20,660 nt of DNA, taken from the NCBI GenBank assembly GCA_001563325.1, contig LRSK01000225.1, forward strand, positions 1-20,660, read 5' to 3'. Below are positions 13,656 through 20,660 of this stretch, piece by piece; the stretch's first letter is position 1; the number at the start of each line of letters is the position of its first letter. The notes under the pieces are model-generated. The model did not search any database, was not told the origin of the DNA, and worked only from the letters and a program-made list of their open reading frames with translations. Origin of the DNA: Candidatus Thorarchaeota archaeon SMTZ1-83. Lineage in GTDB: Archaea; Asgardarchaeota; Thorarchaeia; Thorarchaeales; Thorarchaeaceae. A program made the translations under genes and the position numbers.

Positions 13656-15869
13656 TTGGTCAAGATAAAGGACCCGGATGCGATCAAGAGACTCATCAAG
13701 TCCGATGATTATGAACACAAGAGAATCATCTCTATTAGCGCTCACATCGACCATGGGAAGACCACGACAACGGACTATCTCATGCGTCGTGCAGGTCTGA
13801 TGAGCGATGCCGCTGCAGGTCAGGCTCTGATGACAGACAGTGATGATGAGGAACAGGAGAGAGGAATCACTATCTTCACCTCAGTCGTGCTGCTGAACTT
13901 TGATGTTGATGGTGAAGAGTATTTGGTGCAGTTGTCGGATACTCCAGGGCACCTGTCATTCACAGGTGAGGTCTCTCGTGCCCTTAGGGCCAGCGATGGG
14001 GCAGTCATTCTTGTTGACGCCCTTGAGGGAGTAATGACTCAGACTGAAACCAACATCCGTCTAGCAGTGGGCGGAGAAGCCTGCAAGCCGGTACTGTTCG
14101 TAAACAAAGTGGACCGGCTCATCAACGAGCTTAAGCTGCCACCTGCGAAGGTCTACGAGCGCATAGACATCATCATAGCCAAAGTGAACGAACTGATCAA
14201 GAAGGTGGCCCCCAAGGAGTACGCAAAGGAGTGGCGCGTCAGTTTCCAGGATGGCTCTGTAGCAATTGGGAGTGCCAAGACGGGCTGGGCATTCACTATG
14301 AAGACCCTTGAGAAGAAGGACATCAAGCCTATTGTTGTATTTGAGAAGTACAGCGAGGGTGATGAGATGTGGCTCAGAGAGAACCTTCCTTTGGATGATG
14401 CCCTTCTCGAGATGATTGTCTATCACCTGCCGAACCCCAAGGAAGCTCAGAAGTACAAGATTCCTCGAATCTGGAAAGGCGACCTGAATACAACCGAAGG
14501 TAAGGCCCTGCTAGAGTGTGACCGTGACGGTCCACTTCTAGGAATGATCACCAAGATATTCGTAGACCCGAAGAGCAAGAGACCTACGCTAATCGGTCGT
14601 GTCTTCTCAGGGACCGTGAAATCTGGACAGTCGATCAGGCTGGTTGGGATGAAACAGAATGTCACAGTGAAGAGACTAGGTGTCCAAGAGATTACCGACA
14701 TTCTCCCGATGAACGAGGTTCCTGCAGGCAACCTGTTCTCCGTATTTGGGTTCATCTGTCCTTCTGGCGAGTCTTTCGTTGAGGTTGATTCAGAGATGCC
14801 CGCCTTTGAGGCCATCGAATACGTGAGTGAGCCTGTCGTCAGTAGGAGCATCAAGCCAGTTGACCCCCAAGAAATCGCGAAACTGGGAGAAGTGGTTTCC
14901 AAGTGGATTATGGCTGATCCTACTGCTCGATTCACTCATGACAAGGAATCTGGAGAGTATCGTCTCGATGGGATAGACCCACTTCAGATTGAGATTCTGA
15001 CAAAGAGAATCAATGAGCAGGTCAAGATAGACATCTCAGAGCCAATCATTGTTTACCGGGAGAAGATCACCTCTCGTGGAGACGAGTTCCATACCAAGTC
15101 ACCAAATGGACACAATCGACTACGTCTCTATGTTGAGCCATTGGACGAGAAGACGATAAACCTGATTCGGAGGAAGAAGATTACTGCTGATCAGAACGCC
15201 CGTGAGCGTGCTCAGATTCTGCGAGATGAAGCTGGATGGGATGCCAAGGAGGCACGAAAGATACTGGACATCTATGAGTCTTCCATGCTCGTTGATGCTA
15301 TGAGCGGTGTTCAAAGGTTCGACAGGATATACTCCTATTTGGACACAACATTTCGTGAATTCGTTGACCAGGGGCCCCTAGCTCGCGAGCCAGTTATGGG
15401 TGTCAAGGTCGTACTCACTGACGCAACGGTCCATACAGATCCTGCTCATACGGGCTACAACGAAGTCGCCACCATGACTAGTTCCGGCTTGAACATGAGT
15501 TTCCTGACAGCCAAGGCTGGGCTCTATGAACCAATCTTGAACACTGATATCAAGACCCCCGTCGATACTCAGGGTGGGGTAATCAGAGTCCTCACTGGCC
15601 ACAGAGGTCAGGTTGTCACGATTGAAGCTGAGGAAGACACGGTGACTGTCAAGGGAACGTTGCCCACCGCTGAAACAATTGGTATTGCTGACGAGTTTCG
15701 CAGTGCCACTGCAGGCCGTAGTTTCTTTGGATATGAGTTCAGAGGATTTGAGCCAGTCCCAACTAGTATGCAAGAAGAGAAGATACTAGAGATTCGCAAA
15801 CGGAAGGGTATGCCTGAGCAGCTGCCTACCCTCAGTTCGTGGAGCCGCTGGGTCTACAAACGAACGTAG
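13656..15869 (+). CDS. Archaeal elongation factor 2, paralog-like, with altered diphthamide loop
   Basis: 737 residues, full length for archaeal EF-2, the GTPase that drives ribosome translocation. G-domain motifs: AHIDHGKTT (29-37), RGITI (69-73), DTPGH (95-99), NKVD (150-153). Domain II GRVFSGTVKSGQ and the C-terminal domains are present. Two deviations stand out: after DTPGH the usual VDF is LSF (100-102), and the domain IV tip reads VHTDPAHTGYNE. In the canonical tip (about LHADAIHRGGGQ) the second His is turned into diphthamide; His593 and that His (His598) are kept, but the following RGGGQ-like residues are TGYNE (599-603). Known: many Asgard archaea lack dph genes and carry a second, divergent EF-2. 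This copy fits that paralog class by inference. TTG start with Shine-Dalgarno GGTGA. Confidence 0.93.
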   Translation: MVKIKDPDAIKRLIKSDDYEHKRIISISAHIDHGKTTTTDYLMRRAGLMSDAAAGQALMTDSDDEEQERGITIFTSVVLLNFDVDGEEYLVQLSDTPGHLSFTGEVSRALRASDGAVILVDALEGVMTQTETNIRLAVGGEACKPVLFVNKVDRLINELKLPPAKVYERIDIIIAKVNELIKKVAPKEYAKEWRVSFQDGSVAIGSAKTGWAFTMKTLEKKDIKPIVVFEKYSEGDEMWLRENLPLDDALLEMIVYHLPNPKEAQKYKIPRIWKGDLNTTEGKALLECDRDGPLLGMITKIFVDPKSKRPTLIGRVFSGTVKSGQSIRLVGMKQNVTVKRLGVQEITDILPMNEVPAGNLFSVFGFICPSGESFVEVDSEMPAFEAIEYVSEPVVSRSIKPVDPQEIAKLGEVVSKWIMADPTARFTHDKESGEYRLDGIDPLQIEILTKRINEQVKIDISEPIIVYREKITSRGDEFHTKSPNGHNRLRLYVEPLDEKTINLIRRKKITADQNARERAQILRDEAGWDAKEARKILDIYESSMLVDAMSGVQRFDRIYSYLDTTFREFVDQGPLAREPVMGVKVVLTDATVHTDPAHTGYNEVATMTSSGLNMSFLTAKAGLYEPILNTDIKTPVDTQGGVIRVLTGHRGQVVTIEAEEDTVTVKGTLPTAETIGIADEFRSATAGRSFFGYEFRGFEPVPTSMQEEKILEIRKRKGMPEQLPTLSSWSRWVYKRT

Positions 15870-15966
15870 GCCAATCTACAATGGCCCGAGAGACGTCCGG
15901 TCGGTCGTCACTCTGCTTCGTTTGTTTCTAGTCAATTCTTCTGAAGTAGCTTATCTTCTTTCGATG

Positions 15967-15974
15967 CATATTTG
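15967..15974 (+). promoter_or_regulatory. TATA box of the M20 peptidase gene
   Basis: CATATTTG is centred about 33 bases before the ATG at 16003 and has no Shine-Dalgarno after it, which fits a leaderless start at that ATG. A T-rich stretch just upstream (15918-15941) may end the EF-2 transcript. Confidence 0.4.
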
Positions 15975-16002
15975 ACCGGCTTTGTGTCCACTAAAACCCA
16001 CA

Positions 16003-17337
16003 ATGACTCTCAGTGCCCTTGACGAGCTCAGTAGACTGGTTGCCTTTGATACAGTAAATGATCCAAGAAGAGATGAACCGTCTCCAGAATGCGCGAAGTA
16101 CATTATCGAGAGACTTGAGCAGTTCGGCTTTCTTACTGAAACAATCGAGTCAGAGGGACATTTCTCAGCTTTCGGCCGTCGTGGACAAGGGCCCTTCAAG
16201 ATTCTCTTCCTTTCTCATCTAGACACTGTGCCTGTTGGAGCTGGTTGGGACTCTGATCCTTTCAGGCTTAGAGTAGATGGTGACAGGGCCTATGGACGCG
16301 GCACGTGCGATGACAAGGGCAACATTGTATCTCTGCTTCTGTTGGGTGAGAAGCTGATGGAGAGTGATCCACGCTGCTCTGTGATGATTGCTGCTACTGG
16401 AGATGAAGAGGCCGGTGGCAGGCATGGGGCGGCCGTACTCAAGGACTACTTGGTCAAGAGTGGACTATTCCCTAACTATGTCGTAGTAGCTGACGGAATC
16501 GACCAACAGATAATCTACAGAAGGCGCAATATACTACCAGCCACCATCAAGGCAAGGGCATTGCAAAAACGGATGAGAGGAATCCAAGAAACTGTACGTT
16601 TTGAAACAGAAACATACGGCTCTCAGACTCGTCATTCAGCTTACATGCGGCCGGGCGTAGACCGACATGCGATGCTGACCGCGTCCAAGTTCCTAGACCT
16701 GAATCCGTATGTGACGGTTAGGGCTCTTCGCGGCGGATTCGTGGCCGCGCGGAATGTGGTTCCCGACTGGGTAGAACTAGACATACTCAAACCTGATGAA
16801 TCGGCTCCTGAGGTGGAATATGACGAAGCGCTGACTGACACGATGAGAGCGCTGCTGGCCATTTCTCAAGCAGCCTTTCCAGCGAGGCATTCCGACAAAG
16901 GGAAGACGATCTCACCCAATTCCCTCTCCCTTGAAGGCGACCTCTGGACCCTCTATTGCGATATTCGGGCCATGACCAATGATGGTGAGTCTGTCAAGCA
17001 GGCAATCCAGCATGCCCTGGATGGGAAGCTGGAAGTCTTTTCGCTCAAGGTTCTCTCCGGTGCTGGCTATGTTGAAACCGACCCTGATTCACTCCTGATT
17101 CGCAGTGCAAAATGGGCACTGAAGAAGGAAGGCATTCCGACACGCCTGATTGAAGGCTTTGGAGCCTCGGATTCACGATTCTTTGCTGGGGAGGGTTGCG
17201 AGTTGTTTGATTTCGGGCCTCGTGGGGGCAACACTCATGGTCCCAATGAGTGGGTTTCTCTTTCATCGATTGAGGAGAACGCCGGCTTCTTCCACAGTCT
17301 AATAGAAGTGCTAATTCGTAGGCCAGATGCACTCTGA
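16003..17337 (+). CDS. M20-family metallopeptidase / deacylase (ArgE/DapE/CPG2-like)
   Basis: 444 residues from the ATG at 16003. I prefer it to a TTG seven codons upstream because the family N-terminus (LxxLSRLVAFDTVN) begins right after it and a TATA box sits about 33 bases before it. Family reaction: two-metal hydrolysis of an N-acyl or peptide bond. Seen: FLSHLDTVP (69-77) with His72 and Asp74, YGRGTCDDKGN (97-107) with Asp103, GDEEAGG (133-139) with the general base Glu135 and metal ligand Glu136, VVADGID with Asp164, and NTHGPNEW with His412. The site looks complete. The middle part carries the dimerisation (lid) domain. The substrate is undetermined; DapE, ArgE, acetyl-lysine deacetylase and dipeptidase all remain possible. 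Transcribed alone and convergent with ileS, 33 bases apart. Confidence 0.88.
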   Translation: MTLSALDELSRLVAFDTVNDPRRDEPSPECAKYIIERLEQFGFLTETIESEGHFSAFGRRGQGPFKILFLSHLDTVPVGAGWDSDPFRLRVDGDRAYGRGTCDDKGNIVSLLLLGEKLMESDPRCSVMIAATGDEEAGGRHGAAVLKDYLVKSGLFPNYVVVADGIDQQIIYRRRNILPATIKARALQKRMRGIQETVRFETETYGSQTRHSAYMRPGVDRHAMLTASKFLDLNPYVTVRALRGGFVAARNVVPDWVELDILKPDESAPEVEYDEALTDTMRALLAISQAAFPARHSDKGKTISPNSLSLEGDLWTLYCDIRAMTNDGESVKQAIQHALDGKLEVFSLKVLSGAGYVETDPDSLLIRSAKWALKKEGIPTRLIEGFGASDSRFFAGEGCELFDFGPRGGNTHGPNEWVSLSSIEENAGFFHSLIEVLIRRPDAL

Positions 17338-17370
17338 TCAACTTGAGCGATTTGAACCCTGAGAAAGGTA

Positions 17371-20300
17371 CTATGCTTTGCCAGGGGTTATCGCCACTAC
17401 AAGCTTCTCGTTACCGAAGGCATATTCCTCCTTGAAATCTCCTGAGGGCTTCTTCACCTGTTTCAGAGCAGTGGCTAGTGTTTCCTCAGTGATGTAAGCT
17501 TCATGAAACTCGACTGCCTGAGCCAATCTTTTGCTAGATGAGTATTGGACTTCTATCTTCTCGGTAACGTCCAAGTCTGCCGACTTTCGTAGGTTCTGAA
17601 CTCGTCGTACGACTTCACGTGCCAATCCCTCTAGTTCGAGCTCTTCTGTCAGATCTGTTGTCAGCGCTGCTAGGTAAGATCCCTCAGAGGCCGTCGAGAA
17701 TCCTTCTTTCGCTTCGACTATCACCTCGACCTCTTCTGGTAGAATCTCGAGCTTATCGCCATTCACACTCACTTCAACAGGTTCACCCGCCTGGAGCCGA
17801 GTCGATGCCGCTCGCGGGTCCATACCTAGTATCGCATCTCTGATGGCAGGGAAGCGAGAGCCGTATTTCTGACCTATTTGCCTTGGGAGCGGCTTGAGCT
17901 GATAGCTAATCACCTCGGCAGCGACATCTAACAAGCGAACGCTCTTGACATTGAGCTCATTTCCAATCAAGTCTGCATAACGCATTACAATATCCTGTTC
18001 TTTCTCCGATCCCACCGCAAACGCGACTTCAGAGAGTGGCTGACGAAGCTTGCGATTTGCCTTGTTTCTTGCTGCATGACCCAATGAAACCAAGCGGAGC
18101 ACCAATGCCATCTCATTGTTCAGTGCCTCATCAACCGAATCGCTCACAGGCCAATCGCAATGATGAACACTCTCAGGTGCTTCCGGATTGATATTTCGGA
18201 CTAGATTCTGATAGAGCACTTCAGATACGAACGGTACGAATGGCGCAAGTAGTCGAGAGAAACCACTCAGAACCTGATACAATGTATCATAGGCCGCGTT
18301 CTTATCCGCATCAGACTCTTCGCTTGCACCGGACTCTACCCAGAAGCGTCTACGACTTCGGCGCAGATACCAATTACTCAGGTGATCTATGAACTGGTTC
18401 ACAGCTGCAGTTGCCATGTTCGGCTCATACGATTCCAAGTAATCTGTGACCTGGCGAGTGACCTCCTTCATCCTGGATAGTATCCACCTGTCAAGCAGGC
18501 TTGGAGATAGCTTCATATCATCTCTGGGAACCCAACCGTCTATGAGGGCGTATGTGACAAAGAAGGAATAGACGTTCCATAGCGGGATAAGGAATTGCCG
18601 CCTTTCTTCATCAGCACGGTGGTAACCAAACGCGAGGTCTTTCTCAGGTTTGTGATCACAAAAGAGCCAACGCATCACATCCACTCCCATTTTCTCGGCG
18701 GCATCATCGAACTCTACCATGTTACCCCAAGACTTGTGCATCGGTATTCCATCCTCATCAGTCAAGGTGGCATAAGTGAAGACATCTCTGAATGGTGCTT
18801 TTCGTTCAAGGATGGTGCTCATTGCAAGGAGGCTGTAGAACCAGTTTCTGAACTGTCCCGGGAAGCTCTCACTGATGAGGTCTGCCGGGAACCATTCTTC
18901 CCAATAGGCTCTGTCAGAGTTGTACCTCTGCGTACTCATTGCAACTATTCCTGCATCTAGCCAAGGATTACCTACATCTGGGATTCGTTTCATTCGTTGG
19001 CCACATTGACTGCACTCTATCTCAATCTCATCAATGAATGGTCGATGAGGTGAATGACCCTCGAAAAGATTCCACCCGGCAACCGTACGCTTCTTCAGTT
19101 CTTCTCTGCTACCTATCACGTCAAAATGGCCACAATTCGAACACTCCCAAATGGGCAGTGCGAGTCCCCAATATCGCTTCTTCGAGATCATCCAGTCATC
19201 CATATTCCGCAGCCAGTCTAGCTCCCTCTCCTTTCCAAAGGAAGGATACCAGTTCGTTTCATTGATGACAACCTCCATGATCTGATATCGCAGGTTTTTA
19301 TCCTTCTGGTCTTCCGTTATTTCTTCGTAAGGTATGTCCAGTTTCGTTCCCATCGAGATGAACCACTCATCAACAAGACGGAAGACCAACTCCTCTTGGC
19401 ATCGCCAGCAGACAGGATATCTGTGAGTATAGTCTTCAATCATGTACGTTCGTCCCTTCTCACCAAGATTGTCAAAGATTGGTTGCGCTACTGTGTTTAC
19501 ATTCATGCCTGACAACCAATCAAAACCATCAATGAAGATCCCATTCTCTGTAAGAGGTGCAATCGCAACAAGATCGTGCTCCTTGGAGAGTTCGAAGTCC
19601 TCCGCTCCACAGCCCGGGGCGATATGCACTATTCCGGTACCCTCCTCTTCACCTACCTCATCCCACAGAATCACCTTGTGCTTTCCAGCAACGCCGCTTT
19701 CCCTTTGAGCTGGGAGTTCATCGAAGGGTCCATGATAGAGCCATCCTTCCATATCTTGACCAAGCAGCTCTTCTTCAACTTCATAGGCTCCCTTCAACAT
19801 GTGTAGAGTCCTACGACTTAGGTAGAATGTTTCATCGTTCTGACGCACCTTGACATAAGTGAGATCTGGACCGACAGCTGCTGCAACATTGCTGCTTAGA
19901 GTCCAGGGAGTTGTTGTCCATACAAGAAGGCTCTCTCCAGGACGGTCAACAAGCGGAAATCTCAGTGTTATGCTTGGATGTGTCAATTCACGGTATCCTT
20001 CGGTTACTATCTCATGCTGACTGATGGCTGTTCCACAACGAGCACACCATGGCATCACGTCTCGACCTTTGTAGACCCACCCTCTCTCATGACATGACTT
20101 TATCACCGACCAGATGGTGTAATTGTTATCTTCAGAGAATGTGAAGTACGACCCTCCAACTTCGGGCATACCAAGTCTTCCAACGAGCTGCTCGACTGTT
20201 CCTGTGACCGGACCCTCAACTCCAGCGATTGTCATTTCCGCCATGGGGTCTTTGCCAAGCGCATCATGTAACTTCTTTAGAGTTTCAAGGTTGTCCCAGT

Positions 20301-20660
20301 CCATCCAAAAGCCTAGTCGGATGCTCTGCTCAGTCTGTACTGCAGCGTATTTCAAGACACGCTGCTTACACAATACTATGAATTTCTCCAACCCGAATTC
20401 TTCTATGTCACGTTTGCTCTTGAAACCCATATCCCGCTCAACGTTGACTTCGACCCAGAGACCCTGGCAGTCAAAACCATTCTGATAGCGTGTGTCATAC
20501 CCCTGCATTGCCTTGAAACGATGGTACAGGTCCTTGTACGTTCTCCCCCATCCATGATGGATGCCCATAGGGTTGTTGGCTGTGATTGGCCCATCAAGAA
20601 ATGACCATCTCTTTCCCTTTGCTCTTAGCTTCCTAAGTTTCTCAAAGGCTTGGAGATCAT
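17371..20660 (-). CDS. ileS: Isoleucyl-tRNA synthetase, 5' end beyond the window
   Basis: Charges tRNA-Ile. At least 1065 residues from an internal ATG at 20568, with a further 30 open codons (ending KRWSFLDGPITANNP) up to the window edge, so the true start lies outside. Class I signatures are unusual: the HIGH region reads PMGIHHGWGRT and the KMSKS region PMHKSWGN (18721-18744). Between them are the editing domain, several CxxC zinc pairs (WCARC, VCWRC, WECSNC, IECSQC) and VGNPWLDAGIV. The C-terminal anticodon-binding part includes WYLRRSRRRFW. The lysine before Ser in KMSKS is kept. These variants belong, as far as I recall, to a minority IleRS branch that I associate with bacteria; the family assignment as IleRS rather than ValRS or LeuRS rests on overall layout. 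Confidence 0.9.
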   Translation of the reverse strand, partial: DLQAFEKLRKLRAKGKRWSFLDGPITANNPMGIHHGWGRTYKDLYHRFKAMQGYDTRYQNGFDCQGLWVEVNVERDMGFKSKRDIEEFGLEKFIVLCKQRVLKYAAVQTEQSIRLGFWMDWDNLETLKKLHDALGKDPMAEMTIAGVEGPVTGTVEQLVGRLGMPEVGGSYFTFSEDNNYTIWSVIKSCHERGWVYKGRDVMPWCARCGTAISQHEIVTEGYRELTHPSITLRFPLVDRPGESLLVWTTTPWTLSSNVAAAVGPDLTYVKVRQNDETFYLSRRTLHMLKGAYEVEEELLGQDMEGWLYHGPFDELPAQRESGVAGKHKVILWDEVGEEEGTGIVHIAPGCGAEDFELSKEHDLVAIAPLTENGIFIDGFDWLSGMNVNTVAQPIFDNLGEKGRTYMIEDYTHRYPVCWRCQEELVFRLVDEWFISMGTKLDIPYEEITEDQKDKNLRYQIMEVVINETNWYPSFGKERELDWLRNMDDWMISKKRYWGLALPIWECSNCGHFDVIGSREELKKRTVAGWNLFEGHSPHRPFIDEIEIECSQCGQRMKRIPDVGNPWLDAGIVAMSTQRYNSDRAYWEEWFPADLISESFPGQFRNWFYSLLAMSTILERKAPFRDVFTYATLTDEDGIPMHKSWGNMVEFDDAAEKMGVDVMRWLFCDHKPEKDLAFGYHRADEERRQFLIPLWNVYSFFVTYALIDGWVPRDDMKLSPSLLDRWILSRMKEVTRQVTDYLESYEPNMATAAVNQFIDHLSNWYLRRSRRRFWVESGASEESDADKNAAYDTLYQVLSGFSRLLAPFVPFVSEVLYQNLVRNINPEAPESVHHCDWPVSDSVDEALNNEMALVLRLVSLGHAARNKANRKLRQPLSEVAFAVGSEKEQDIVMRYADLIGNELNVKSVRLLDVAAEVISYQLKPLPRQIGQKYGSRFPAIRDAILGMDPRAASTRLQAGEPVEVSVNGDKLEILPEEVEVIVEAKEGFSTASEGSYLAALTTDLTEELELEGLAREVVRRVQNLRKSADLDVTEKIEVQYSSSKRLAQAVEFHEAYITEETLATALKQVKKPSGDFKEEYAFGNEKLVVAITPGKA

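Noticed and set aside
1..20660. Insertion sequences, transposase remnants, attachment sites or prophage genes
   Set aside because: I found no transposase or integrase signature and no flanking inverted or direct repeats. The tRNA-Gln is intact and I noticed no second copy of its 3' end in the window.

Overview
The window reads as the genome of an Asgard archaeon, most likely Thorarchaeota-like. This rests on sequence reading only, with no search run. The archaeal evidence is: TATA-box promoters with starts that look leaderless; the archaeal coenzyme A route (pantoate kinase plus phosphopantothenate synthetase); a tRNA-Gln with the archaeal A1-U72 end pair; and an archaeal-type EF-2. A Roadblock/LC7 protein, an MglA/Ras-like GTPase and an EF-2 with a degenerate diphthamide loop point towards Asgard. 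TTG and GTG starts are common.

Layout. 1-3621 (+): C-terminal part of a large cell-surface protein with a gingipain/caspase-like (C25) peptidase domain and a membrane anchor. 3724-4086 (+): Roadblock/LC7 protein. 4116-5363 (-): CoaBC. 5627-6469 (+): unrecognised 280-residue protein. 6601-9317 (+): tight operon for pantoate kinase, 4-phosphopantoate--beta-alanine ligase and ketopantoate reductase. 9304-11116 (-): two-gene operon, class V aminotransferase then metallo-beta-lactamase-fold hydrolase. 11223-12140 (+): MglA-like GTPase. 12234-12309 (+): tRNA-Gln(CUG) preceded by a hairpin. 12310-12730: long gene-free stretch with a strongly folded candidate RNA. 12731-13513 (+): SAM methyltransferase. 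13656-15869 (+): EF-2 behind a structured leader. 16003-17337 (+): M20 metallopeptidase. 17371-20660 (-): isoleucyl-tRNA synthetase, cut by the window end.

How the genes work together. PanE, pantoate kinase, phosphopantothenate synthetase and CoaBC cover ketopantoate to 4'-phosphopantetheine without free pantothenate. PanB and CoaD are not here. EF-2, IleRS and tRNA-Gln form a loose translation neighbourhood. The Roadblock protein and the MglA-like GTPase belong to families that work as regulator/GTPase pairs, but they lie 7 kb apart.

The strongest leads are the EF-2 with an altered diphthamide loop, the folded RNA at 12551-12660, the EF-2 leader with competing helices, the tandem 10-bp palindrome before the CoA operon, and the unusual class-I signatures of the IleRS.
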